From NCBI RefSeq assembly GCF_002285265.1, contig NZ_NSJB01000005.1, positions 62,001-126,000 on the forward strand: a stretch of DNA of 64,000 nt, in the 5' to 3' direction. Position numbers and translations under genes: made by a program. Positions 32,247 through 40,145 of the stretch are shown in pieces (the first letter of the stretch is position 1; each line of letters begins with the position of its first letter). Under the pieces are notes generated by a model. The model made no database searches and was not told the origin of the DNA. It saw only the letters and a program-made list of their open reading frames with translations. This DNA comes from Vandammella animalimorsus. Lineage in GTDB: Bacteria > Pseudomonadota > Gammaproteobacteria > Burkholderiales > Burkholderiaceae_C.

Positions 32247-34295
32247 TCAGAACGGGTAGCGCACTTGCACGAAGTAGTTGCGGCCGGGCATGGGGTAGCC
32301 CTCGCTGTAGGCGTAGAGTCTATCGCCCAGGTTGCGCACGCCCAGCTCCAGCTCGGCGCCGTTGCCCAGGCGGTAGCCGCCCTTGAGGTTGTAGACGGCA
32401 AAGCCGGCGGCGATTTGCTGGCCATTGGAGGCCGAGTGGCGCTGCGAGGCCGCCTCCACGCTGGCCGTCACCGTCCACGGGCCCTGCGCCCAGCTGCCTG
32501 CGGCAAAGAGTTTGTGGCGCGGCGTGTCGGTGGCAAACACGCCCGGGGCGCTGAGGTTTTTGCGGCGCAGCAAGGTGTAGTTGGCCTGCAGCGACCAGGG
32601 CCCCTGGCCGCCGTGCAGGCTCAGCTCCAGGCCGCTGTGGCGGGCGCGGGCCACGTTCTGCGGCTGCTCGCAGCTGGTGCTGCTGCACTGGGCCGCGGGC
32701 ACGGTGACGTTCTGGATCGAGTCGCGCACGTCGCTGCGAAACACGGCGGCATCAAAAGCCCACTGGCCCGGCAGTTGCAGGCCATAGCCCAGCTCGTAAT
32801 GGCGCGCGCGTTCGGATTTCAGATCGGGGTTGGGGATGACGCGGCCAAAGCGGGTTGAGTAGCGCTCCATCATCGTGGCAAAGCGGCTCTTGCTGGCCAC
32901 GCTGGCGCGCAGCTGGCCCCAGCGGGCCTGCTGGCCCAGATCCTGGTACAGGCCCAGCTGGGCGTCCACGGCATCGTCCTGGCCGCGGGGCTCCTCGTAC
33001 AGGCCGGGCACCTCGGGCGAGCCGGCATGGGTGCCGTGGTTGCGCGCCGAGAGGCTTTTGCGCTGGTGGTAGGCCAGGCCGGCCACCGCGGTCAGGCCGG
33101 GGCCGAGCGTGGCGCTGTGCTCCAGCGCCAGCGATTGGGTGCGGTCCTTGAACAAGGTCCACGGCATGCCGTCGTCGCTGGAGCGGTGCACGTCCTGCTT
33201 GAGGTGGTAGGCCAGGCGCGTGCGCTGGCGCGCCAAGAAGTGCATGTCCGCCTCCAGCGACAGGCCGTTGCTGTGGTCGTCGTAGCGGCTGGGAAAGCCC
33301 GCCTGCACGCCGCCGACCACGCCATTGCGGTAGTCGTAGCCCACCAGCGTGTTGGCAAAACGGTCATGAAACAGCCGCGCCTTGAGGCTGTGCCCGCCCA
33401 GCTGGGTGCGGCTGCTGAAGTAGTAGCTGGTCTTGTCCCACTGCGGCCACTGCCAGTAGCGCGTGCGCGATCGCGCGCCCTGGCCGCGCAGCGGCAGGCT
33501 GCCGGCGTAGGTGGGCTGGCCTTTCTCGCCATCCTGGCGCACCAGGCCCAGCACGTATTCGTCACTGGCGTTGGGGGTCAGGCCGATCTTGGCGCTGAGC
33601 TTGCTGTCCTGGCGCAGGCTGTTCACGCGCCGCCCTGCGGGCTGCTGCGCGTGCGGCGCAAAGTCGCCGGGCAGCTCAAAGCTGCTGGTCTTCAGGTGCG
33701 AGGCCCCGATCTGGTACCACCATTGCGCCTGCCGGCCGCCCAGGTTGGCGTAGGCGCGGCGGCTGTCGAGGCGACCGCGCGCGCTCAGCCCCAGGCCGCC
33801 GCCGACCTCGCCCTCGAAGGCGCGCGTGGGCTGGCGCGTGATGAGGTTGATGGCGCCGCCCAGCGCGTTGGGGCCGTAAGTCAGCGGGGAAAAGCCCTTG
33901 GTCACCTCGACGCGGGCCAGGTCGTAGCTGGTGAAGTGGCCCAGGTCGATGCGCCCGTCGTAGGGCACGTAGGTGGGCACGCCGTCGATGTAGATGGGCA
34001 CCTGCAGGCGGTCGAAGCCGCGCACGTAAAACAGCTGCTCGCCGCGCGCGCCGGAATAGGCCGTATGCACGCCGGGCAGCAGGTTCAGCGCCTGGCCCAG
34101 GCGCTCCTGGTCGTGCTGGCGCAAGTCCTGCTGCGTCAGGCTGTCGCCGCTGGGCAGCAGCGTTTGCGCCATGGGCGCCAACACGGTGACTTCACCCAGC
34201 GTGAAGGCATCGTCGCCAGCGGCGGGCGGGGGCTGGTCGGCCGCGCTCGCTCCCAAAGGGGCAAGCAGGGCCAGGGCAAGGTAGCGGTAATTCAT
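32247..34295 (-). CDS. TonB-dependent outer-membrane receptor, metal or oxyanion uptake
   Basis: This 682-residue receptor has a signal peptide (cleavage after GASA), a plug domain and a 22-strand barrel. The plug has FTLGEVTVLAPM, a TonB-box-like stretch, near residue 32, VRGFDRLQVPIYIDGVP near 90 and GPNALGGAINLITRQP near 135. The barrel ends YFVQVRYPF with the C-terminal Phe needed for BAM insertion. Length fits small receptors such as those for catecholates, cobalamin or metal chelates. It heads an operon with DUF2478 and a full FecCD-type ABC system. A ModE-like palindrome lies 90-110 bases upstream, so molybdate or tungstate chelate import is my preferred inference over iron. Confidence 0.88.
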   Translation of the reverse strand: MNYRYLALALLAPLGASAADQPPPAAGDDAFTLGEVTVLAPMAQTLLPSGDSLTQQDLRQHDQERLGQALNLLPGVHTAYSGARGEQLFYVRGFDRLQVPIYIDGVPTYVPYDGRIDLGHFTSYDLARVEVTKGFSPLTYGPNALGGAINLITRQPTRAFEGEVGGGLGLSARGRLDSRRAYANLGGRQAQWWYQIGASHLKTSSFELPGDFAPHAQQPAGRRVNSLRQDSKLSAKIGLTPNASDEYVLGLVRQDGEKGQPTYAGSLPLRGQGARSRTRYWQWPQWDKTSYYFSSRTQLGGHSLKARLFHDRFANTLVGYDYRNGVVGGVQAGFPSRYDDHSNGLSLEADMHFLARQRTRLAYHLKQDVHRSSDDGMPWTLFKDRTQSLALEHSATLGPGLTAVAGLAYHQRKSLSARNHGTHAGSPEVPGLYEEPRGQDDAVDAQLGLYQDLGQQARWGQLRASVASKSRFATMMERYSTRFGRVIPNPDLKSERARHYELGYGLQLPGQWAFDAAVFRSDVRDSIQNVTVPAAQCSSTSCEQPQNVARARHSGLELSLHGGQGPWSLQANYTLLRRKNLSAPGVFATDTPRHKLFAAGSWAQGPWTVTASVEAASQRHSASNGQQIAAGFAVYNLKGGYRLGNGAELELGVRNLGDRLYAYSEGYPMPGRNYFVQVRYPF

Positions 34296-34383
34296 GGTGA
34301 GGGCCTTTCGTCTCGGGCCCCTGCAGCACGCGCAAAGAAAGAGGTGCAAAGAAAGAAGTGCAAAGGCCCTGTGGTGGTTCCAG

Positions 34384-34407
34384 CGCTGTATTTTTACAGA
34401 TACAACG
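34384..34407. promoter_or_regulatory. ModE-box-like palindrome before the TonB receptor operon
   Basis: CGCTGTAT (34384-34391) and ATACAACG (34400-34407) form an inverted repeat with an 8-base spacer. Total length (24 bp) and ends (CG-N-T-N-TAT / ATA-N-A-N-CG) match the ModE operator form known from E. coli modA (CGTTATAT-N8-ACATAACG). It lies 89 bases upstream of the receptor start. A nested CTGTA/TACAG stem is also present. ModE with molybdate would repress here. No Fur-type box is seen in this gap. Confidence 0.6.
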
Positions 34408-34513
34408 AGTGGCAAAAGTTGGATGGGGCCTTTTTTCGCAGCGCGGCTGCGCCATCGGGGCTGCGGCGCTGCCCTAGCCGCAGACTCGAAAAGGGCTCGA
34501 AAAGGGGGCGCGC

Positions 34514-35137
34514 TCAGGCGCGCGGCTCGGCCACGATCAGCATGACGCGCGCCACGCTGCGCCCGATGTTGCGAAAGCGGTGCGCCACGTCCGCGCGCAG
34601 CGTGGCGGTGTCGCCCGGGCCCAGGCGCACGGCCTGGCCTTCGAGCTCAATTTCCACCGTGCCCGAGACGACGTGGAAGGTCTCGCGCGTGCCCGGCCCA
34701 TGGGGCGCAAAGGCGCTGGTCTGCGCGCCCACGGGCAGCGTGTAGGCCACCCATTCCACTCCCGGGGCCGGGCGCGCCAGCGCCTGGCGCTGCACGCCCG
34801 TGGCCGGATCGACGTAGCGCACCCCATCGGCCGCGCGGCTGATGTGCTGATCGGCCGGCCCGCCCTGGCCCAGCAGCTCGGGCAGCTCGCGCCCCAGCGC
34901 CTGGGCGATGGCCAGGCCGTAGTTCAGGCTGGTGGCCAGGGCGCCGCGCTCGATGCGCGAGAGCGCGCTGCGCGAGATGCCGGTGGCCTCGGCCAGTTGC
35001 TCCAGGGTGATGCCGATCTCCGCGCGGCGCGCGCGCACGGCCGCGCCAAAGGCCGCGTCGTGGCGGCCAGGCCCAGGCTGGGGCTCCTGGGGTTCATGGG
35101 GCTCGCCCGGCGGGGGGCTCATCAGGGTATTTGCCAT
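34514..35137 (-). CDS. XRE-family regulator with C-terminal cupin domain
   Basis: This is a 207-residue two-domain regulator. Residues about 27-85 form an HTH_3 domain (GITLEQLAEATG, then SRSALSRIERG), and residues about 125-200 a cupin sensor with ETFHVVSGTVEIELEG and GDTATLRADVAHRFRN. Such proteins bind small molecules in the cupin and control adjacent transport or degradation genes. The ATG at 35137 is preferred over a TTG at 35161. It is divergent from a lactate-permease-family gene; a 28-bp inverted repeat sits between the two starts and probably serves both autoregulation and control of the permease. Confidence 0.88.
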   Translation of the reverse strand: MANTLMSPPPGEPHEPQEPQPGPGRHDAAFGAAVRARRAEIGITLEQLAEATGISRSALSRIERGALATSLNYGLAIAQALGRELPELLGQGGPADQHISRAADGVRYVDPATGVQRQALARPAPGVEWVAYTLPVGAQTSAFAPHGPGTRETFHVVSGTVEIELEGQAVRLGPGDTATLRADVAHRFRNIGRSVARVMLIVAEPRA

Positions 35138-35150
35138 GTTCTTTGAGTTT

Positions 35151-35178
35151 CTTATCAGCAACTAAAATTGCAGATAAG
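35151..35178. promoter_or_regulatory. Operator shared by the XRE-cupin and permease genes
   Basis: CTTATCAGCAA (35151-35161) and TTGCAGATAAG (35168-35178) form an 11-bp inverted repeat with one mismatch and a 6-base A/T centre. It fills most of the 62-base gap, 13 bases from one start and 21 from the other. The site is well placed to overlap both promoters and be bound by the XRE-cupin protein. Confidence 0.75.
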
Positions 35179-35199
35179 GAATTTCAGGAGGTGCGTGTC

Positions 35200-36645
35200 A
35201 TGTGGTCCCTGGCGGCATTGTTACCCGTTCTGGCGGTGCTGGGCGCCTTGCTGCGCGGCTGGCCTTCATTGCACGCGGCGCTGCTGGGCTTGGCCGTGGC
35301 GCTGGCCCTGGCAGCGGCCCAGCCCCTGACGGGCGGCGGCCTGCCGGATGCGCCAACGCTGGTCGCAGCCGCCCGGCATTGGCTGCCGGTGGTGCTGGAG
35401 GTGGCGGGCATCATCGGCGGCGGCCTGGCGCTGAGCCAGCTGCTGCAGGCCAGCGGCGCGCAGGCGGCGCTGGCAGGCTGGCTGCACCAGCGCGCTGGCC
35501 AGGGCGTGGGCGCGGCGCTGCTGGTGGTGCATGGAGTGACGCCATTTGCCGAATCGGTCACCGGCTTTGGCATCGGCGTGACGGTGGGCATTCCGCTGCT
35601 GCTGCACCTGGGCCTGGCGCCAGCGCGTGCGGCGCTGCTGGGCCTGCTGGGGCTGTGCGCCGTGCCCTGGGGGTCGATGGGGCCGGGCACGCTGATTGCC
35701 GCGCGCATGGCCGGTCTGCCGTTTCAGGCGCTGGGCGAGGCCTCGGCCTGGCTGAGCCTGCCACCCTTTCTGGTGGCGGGCTGGGGCGCGGCCTGGCTGG
35801 CCGGGCAACCGGGGCAGCGTGGCCGCGCGCTGGGGCTGGCCACGGCCTCGGCGCTGGCGCTGTGGCTAGCCGTGTGGGCCTGCAACCGGCTGGCGGGCAC
35901 GGCGCCGGCCGGGGCTTTGGGGGCCTTGCTGGTGATGCTGCTGCATCTGCTGCGCCAGCGCGGCGCCTGGCCGCCGCTGTCGCAGGCGGCGCGCCTGGCG
36001 CTGCTCGCCTATGCGGTGCTGCTGGGGGGCCTGCTGCTGGCCGCGCAGGGCCTGCGTGCCGCAGGGCTGGCGGGCAGCGCCTGGATGGCGCTGGCATCGC
36101 CCGCGCTGTGGCTGTGGCTGGCCACGGCGCTGGTGGCCTGGCGCGTGCAGCGCGGCAGCGCGCCTCTGCCCGCGCCGCAGTGGCGCAGCCTGCGCGCCGG
36201 TGTGCTGCGCAGTTGGGGCCTGGTGGCGGCGGTGGCGGTGTGCTACATCCTGCTGGGGCTGGTGATGGCGCTCTCGGGCATGGCCGCCCGCCTGGCCCAG
36301 GCGCTGGCCGGGCTGGGCAGCGGCTATGCGCTGGCCGCGCCGTTCGTGGGCGCGCTGGGCGGCTTCATCACCGGCTCCAACACCGGCGCCAATGCCATGC
36401 TGGCCGATACGCAGGCGCGCATCGCGCTGCAAATGGGCCTGCCGCTGCTGCCCTTCATGGCGGCGCACAACGTCAGCGCGGCGCTGCTGCTCATGGCATC
36501 CCCGGCGAAGGTGGAAATGGCCGTGCAGCTGTGCCCGCCCCAGGCCGCCGGCCAGCGCGCCTGGGTGCAGCGCAGGGTGCTGCTGGCGGCGCTGCCCTCG
36601 GTGCTGGCCCTGGCGCTGTTTTGCGTGGCGCTGCTGTGGTGGTGA
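35200..36645 (+). CDS. L-lactate permease family transporter (LctP-like)
   Basis: This 481-residue carrier has about 12-14 membrane helices. The family motifs VTPFAESVTGFGIGVTVGIP (about residues 110-129) and FITGSNTGANAMLADTQ near 390, and the LPLLPFMAAHNVSAALLL segment, are characteristic of LctP/GlcA lactate-glycolate permeases. It is about 60-70 residues shorter than E. coli LctP. The start at 35200 follows a strong caggaggtg ribosome site. Control by the divergent XRE-cupin regulator is likely. The true substrate, lactate or another 2-hydroxy acid, is inferred. Confidence 0.85.
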   Translation: MWSLAALLPVLAVLGALLRGWPSLHAALLGLAVALALAAAQPLTGGGLPDAPTLVAAARHWLPVVLEVAGIIGGGLALSQLLQASGAQAALAGWLHQRAGQGVGAALLVVHGVTPFAESVTGFGIGVTVGIPLLLHLGLAPARAALLGLLGLCAVPWGSMGPGTLIAARMAGLPFQALGEASAWLSLPPFLVAGWGAAWLAGQPGQRGRALGLATASALALWLAVWACNRLAGTAPAGALGALLVMLLHLLRQRGAWPPLSQAARLALLAYAVLLGGLLLAAQGLRAAGLAGSAWMALASPALWLWLATALVAWRVQRGSAPLPAPQWRSLRAGVLRSWGLVAAVAVCYILLGLVMALSGMAARLAQALAGLGSGYALAAPFVGALGGFITGSNTGANAMLADTQARIALQMGLPLLPFMAAHNVSAALLLMASPAKVEMAVQLCPPQAAGQRAWVQRRVLLAALPSVLALALFCVALLWW

Positions 36646-36665
36646 GCGCTCGGGCCGAGGCCATG

Positions 36666-36690
36666 AAAAAGCCACGGCAGGGCCGTGGCT
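36666..36690 (-). terminator. Terminator of the FrpB-like receptor gene
   Basis: On the minus strand, AGCCACGG and CCGTGGCT pair across a five-base loop and are followed by T5. It sits 87 bases after the receptor stop and may also close the permease transcript from the other side. Confidence 0.75.
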
Positions 36691-36776
36691 GTGGCTGTGG
36701 GGGCGAAGGAGCACGCGGGGCGCGGCAGGCGATCACACCTGGCCGCGCACTCGCGCGCTGAACGCAGCGAACGTGC

Positions 36777-38744
36777 TCAGTAGCGGTAGTTGACGCTCAG
36801 GCGGAACTCGCGGCCTGGCTCGGGCAGGGCGTTGTTGCCCGAGCGCTGGCTGTGGCTGCGGTAGAGCTTGTCGGCCACGTTGTGCACGGCGAAGTTCACG
36901 TGCAGCGTGTCCTTGCCCAGCGGCAACCAGGTGGCGTGCAGGTCGTGCACGCCATAGCCGCTGCGCGAGACGGGCGTGCCGCTGCCGCGGGTGGCGTTGA
37001 TGTAGCTGCCCTTTTGCGCATAGCGGCCGCGCCAGCCCAGCTCCAGGTTGAAGGGGCGGTAGTGGTAGCTCAGGCCGGTGGTCCACTGGCGGCCCATCGG
37101 GATGGCCGTGGCCACCGAGTCGTAGGTCGCGCCGTTGAGCTTGGGCTTGCTGTGCGCCACGCCCAGGCGGGCCGTCAGATCGCGCCAGCGGTAGCTGCTG
37201 TTGAGCTCGTAGCCGCGGTTGGTCAGCTCGCCGTCGTTGCGCACCAGCCGATACTCACAGACCCGCTCCACACAGTTCATGCCGGTGAAGTTCTGCAGAT
37301 CGCGGATTTTTTGCTGGAAGTAGCTGCCCGAGACGGCCAGGCCGCCATCGACCCAGTCAAAGCCCACTTCCGAGTTCTGCGAGCGCTCGGCCTTCAGATT
37401 GCTGTCGTAGCGCAAAGGCGTGCTGGCCAGCAGCACTTCGTAAAAGCGCGGGCTGCGGCTGGCGCGGTTGTGGCTGATGTTGAAGGACAGGCTGTCGGTG
37501 GCGTCCCAGATCAGGCCGACGCTGGGGTTGACGTTGCCGTCCGAATGCTTGGCGCCCTCGTTGGACTTGAGGCTGAAGCGGTCATAGCGCAGGCCGGTGG
37601 TCAGCGTGATGGGGTGCCAGCTCCAGATGCCTTCGACGTACAGGCCGGTGTCGGTTTTCTCCTGCTTGCCCAGCCCGGCGGCCTGGGCGCGCGTGGAGCC
37701 GGCCTGTTGCTGGCGCAGGTTCACGCCGTACTTGATGCGGTGCGCGCCCAGGCGGCTGCTCAGGCGCAGGTTGCCGGCATTGGTGTCGATGTTCACCGTC
37801 GAGGCCTGCAGGCGCCGGCCAGCGCCGCTTTCCTGCTCGGAGCGGATCATCGAGGCATTCAAGTCCAGGGTATCGATGAAGCCCAACTGGCTGCCGCGCA
37901 GCGCCGCTGTGGTGCTGTCCACCGTGCGGCGGCGGTGCGAGGGGTCGTCGTTGGCGGTGTCGAAGAAGAACTCCTCGCGCAGATTGCGCAGGCCCGACTC
38001 CTGCTCGCGGCGGTGGCTCAGCGTCAGGCGCAGGTCTTCGCTGAAATTCACCCCGGCCTTGGCCATGAAGCTGCGGCCATCGAGCGCGCTGTTGCCGATC
38101 TCGCGGCCGCTGCCGTCCTTGTAGTTCTGGTCATCGACCCGGTTGCCCACGAACAGGCCATCGAAATTGCCGCTGCGGCCATAAACGGACAGGCCGCCGT
38201 TGCGGCCCTTGTTGGTGTTGATGCCGCCATTGACGCGAAAGCCCACGTCCTGGCCCTCGCGCAGCAAGTCCAGCGCATCGACCGTGGTGGCCTCGATCTT
38301 GCCGCTGGTGGCGCCAATGCCCGAGCTGGCCGAGCCCGTGCCCTTCTCGATGCCGATGATCTTCACCAGCGCCGGATCCATCATGAAGCGGCCCTGGTGG
38401 TGGAAGATCTGCGCATCGCTGGAGGCGTCATCGACCACGTAGTCGATCTGGTCCTGCCCCATGCCGCGGATCGTGACCCACTGCGAGGCGCCATTGCCGC
38501 CGCCGAACTGCACCGCCGCCTGGTCGGCCAGGATCTCCTTCAGATCGGTGTCAGTGCTGCGCTCCTGCGCGCGCCAATCCTCCACGGGCTCGGCCGTGGG
38601 CGCCTGGCCTTGCACCTGCACGGCGGGCAGCTCGGCGTCTTTTTTGGGCGTATCGGCAGCCTGCTGGGCATGGGCCAGGCCAGCGAGCAAAGCCATTTGC
38701 AAAATGCTCAGGCGAAACAAGGGGGTGCTTTTCAGCGTGGACAT
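36777..38744 (-). CDS. TonB-dependent receptor, FrpB/FetA-like
   Basis: This 655-residue outer-membrane receptor has a signal peptide (cleavage after LAHA), then a plug with LPAVQVQGQAP and the FrpB/FetA hallmark stretches VTIRGMGQDQIDYVVDDA and EKGTGSASSGIGATSGKIEA. The barrel ends EFRLSVNYRY with an aromatic C-terminus. FrpB/FetA-type receptors take up ferric siderophores and are usually repressed by Fur. The ATG at 38744 follows gaggag, an ideal ribosome site. There is no cognate ABC importer beside it; the importer at 28.6-32.2 kb already has its own receptor. The 300-base leader holds a hairpin terminator, and a Fur-like palindrome lies beyond it. Confidence 0.9.
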   Translation of the reverse strand: MSTLKSTPLFRLSILQMALLAGLAHAQQAADTPKKDAELPAVQVQGQAPTAEPVEDWRAQERSTDTDLKEILADQAAVQFGGGNGASQWVTIRGMGQDQIDYVVDDASSDAQIFHHQGRFMMDPALVKIIGIEKGTGSASSGIGATSGKIEATTVDALDLLREGQDVGFRVNGGINTNKGRNGGLSVYGRSGNFDGLFVGNRVDDQNYKDGSGREIGNSALDGRSFMAKAGVNFSEDLRLTLSHRREQESGLRNLREEFFFDTANDDPSHRRRTVDSTTAALRGSQLGFIDTLDLNASMIRSEQESGAGRRLQASTVNIDTNAGNLRLSSRLGAHRIKYGVNLRQQQAGSTRAQAAGLGKQEKTDTGLYVEGIWSWHPITLTTGLRYDRFSLKSNEGAKHSDGNVNPSVGLIWDATDSLSFNISHNRASRSPRFYEVLLASTPLRYDSNLKAERSQNSEVGFDWVDGGLAVSGSYFQQKIRDLQNFTGMNCVERVCEYRLVRNDGELTNRGYELNSSYRWRDLTARLGVAHSKPKLNGATYDSVATAIPMGRQWTTGLSYHYRPFNLELGWRGRYAQKGSYINATRGSGTPVSRSGYGVHDLHATWLPLGKDTLHVNFAVHNVADKLYRSHSQRSGNNALPEPGREFRLSVNYRY

Positions 38745-38904
38745 GAAAACTCCTCGATGAGAAAAAAATTTCTGCAAATCTGCACTTGCCCCGCATGGCA
38801 GCGAAGGGGCATGTGCGGGCTGCAAAAGACGAAACGGTGCGCAACGGCGTCTCCATCCCCCTGCGTGCACGGCCTGCGCGGCCCGGCCACCGCGGCCAGG
38901 CCAC

Positions 38905-38932
38905 AAAAACGGCGCAGTCGAAAACCGCGCCG
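38905..38932 (-). terminator. Terminator-like hairpin in the FrpB-like gene leader
   Basis: On the minus strand CGGCGC and GCGCCG pair across an 11-base loop and are followed by T5. It lies between the Fur-like palindrome (39053-39067) and the receptor start (38744). Either a promoter exists nearer the gene, or a transcript from the palindrome region is attenuated here. Confidence 0.5.
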
Positions 38933-39052
38933 AACACACCGTGAACCACAGCCCCAACGGGGCATTGCTGCAGGCCTGCCTGCCAGATGGGGCGGCCTGC
39001 TGCACAGGCCAGGGCCCCTGCGGCTGGACGCCATCAAACCCAAATAAGAATG

Positions 39053-39075
39053 GAAACGATTCGTTTCATTATAAT
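39053..39075. promoter_or_regulatory. Fur-like 7-1-7 palindrome and TATAAT element
   Basis: GAAACGA-T-TCGTTTC (39053-39067) is a perfect 7-1-7 palindrome within an A/T-rich AATG...CATT frame, the format of Fur-family operators. A consensus TATAAT lies at 39070-39075 on the plus strand. The 812-base gene-free stretch 38745-39556 contains this site, the hairpin at 38905, a terminator at 39169 and the hns-like promoter. The rest shows nothing I can name. Confidence 0.55.
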
Positions 39076-39168
39076 GGCGCCCAGCATATCCCGATCCTGC
39101 ATACGCCATATCCATGGCCGATGTAAGGACTCCACGCCGCCTGGCTTCATGCTCCAGGCACCGGGCAG

Positions 39169-39191
39169 AAGGCGCTTGTCGGCGCCTTTTT
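39169..39191 (+). terminator. Orphan intrinsic terminator
   Basis: AAGGCGC (39169-39175) and GCGCCTT (39182-39188) form a 7-bp stem with T5 after it. No gene precedes it on the plus strand. A second stem, GCCTGG/CCAGGC (39139-39159), lies just upstream. Together with the TATAAT at 39070 it could end a small RNA of about 110 nucleotides. Confidence 0.6.
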
Positions 39192-39476
39192 CCGTTGCGC
39201 CAGCAGGGTTTTGACGCCCCATGAAAAGCGTGGTTTTTGCGTTGAAAGCACAGGCGCACCCAAACCGCCATTGCCGCACTGCGCTTGATTTATGACAGAT
39301 CAATGACAATGGCGCGAAAAAATCCAGCGCCATGCCCGGCACTGAAAGCGCCAATCTTTACCGAACAGCCCCACAAATTTGAAGTTGTTTTACGCCCATG
39401 GCCTCTGGCACGGGGCAAACCCCAACCCAGTAACAACACCACGCGCACAGTGCAGTGCTGCCAGGCCGATAAATCG

Positions 39477-39506
39477 TTTAAACAGCCACTGCTTTTGCGA
39501 TACAAT
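39477..39506 (+). promoter_or_regulatory. Predicted promoter of the H-NS-like gene
   Basis: TTTAAA (39477-39482) and TACAAT (39501-39506) are spaced 18 bp, and the start codon is 51 bases on. The -35 element lies in the 8-bp palindrome GTTTAAAC. This is a reasonable sigma-70 match. Confidence 0.45.
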
Positions 39507-39556
39507 CGCCGAAAAATTGATTAACCCCTCATTCATAAACCTAGTGGAGATTCCTG

Positions 39557-39847
39557 ATGTCTGAATTAACCGCACTTCTTCAACAGCGCGAAGAGCTGGA
39601 GCAACGCATTCAAAAAATCCGTGAGCAAGAACGCGCACAGGCCATTGAACAAGTGCGTGCCATCGTGCAGAAAAACGATTTGAGCATGACGGACGTGTTC
39701 GGCAACAGCAAGGTTGCGCGCCAGCCCGGAGCCACCAAGAAAGTGGCCATCAAATACATGAACAAGGCCACGGGCGAAACCTGGACTGGGCGCGGCAAAC
39801 CCCCCCGCTGGATTCAAGGCCTGGACCGCGAACAATTCAAGGTTTGA
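39557..39847 (+). CDS. H-NS family nucleoid protein
   Basis: This 96-residue H-NS/StpA-type histone-like protein is of the short Burkholderiales kind. An N-terminal coiled-coil dimerisation region covers residues 3-45 (LLQQREELEQRIQKIREQE). A basic linker follows, then the C-terminal DNA-binding domain with the signature KYMNKATGETWTGRGKPPRWI. It binds AT-rich DNA and silences foreign genes. The ribosome site is gtggaga. It stands as a single-gene transcript between its own promoter and a very strong terminator. The low-GC islands in this window are natural targets. Confidence 0.92.
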   Translation: MSELTALLQQREELEQRIQKIREQERAQAIEQVRAIVQKNDLSMTDVFGNSKVARQPGATKKVAIKYMNKATGETWTGRGKPPRWIQGLDREQFKV

Positions 39848-39882
39848 CGCTGCGCGGGGCCAGCCCCGCAAAGCCGCGATGC

Positions 39883-39924
39883 CAGCACGGCCACCTTTGC
39901 ACAAGGTGGCCGTGCTGTTTTTTT
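39883..39924 (+). terminator. Strong terminator after the H-NS-like gene
   Basis: CAGCACGGCCACCTT and AAGGTGGCCGTGCTG form a perfect 15-bp stem with a five-base loop and T7. It ends the single-gene transcript 36 bases after the stop. The remaining 39925-40145 stretch holds no gene. Confidence 0.95.
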
Positions 39925-40145
39925 GAGCCCCTGCGCAGCACCGCCCGCAGGCGAGGCGCTTTTGCGCCAATGCCCGCCGCGGCCTGCTGCGCCTGCCCGC
40001 CGCCCGCTGTCGCATGGGCTGCAAACCCCGCTTCGGCAGGCGCGGGCAGGCGCAAAGGGCATAACACGCTCTAGAATCAGAGCCCGCCCTGGCCCATGCC
40101 TGGCCGCCCCTTTGCCGAAGGCTTTTTGTCGATTCAAGGATTTTT

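Noticed and set aside
32247-34295. Iron-siderophore assignment for the TonB receptor operon
   Set aside because: No Fur-type palindrome was seen in the 218-base upstream gap, and the ModE-like site plus DUF2478 point elsewhere; kept only as the alternative.
36852-39047. 731-codon plus-strand frame opposite the FrpB-like receptor
   Set aside because: Shadow frame; its Ala/Val/Gln-rich product has no signal, domain or ribosome site, and the receptor is unambiguous.
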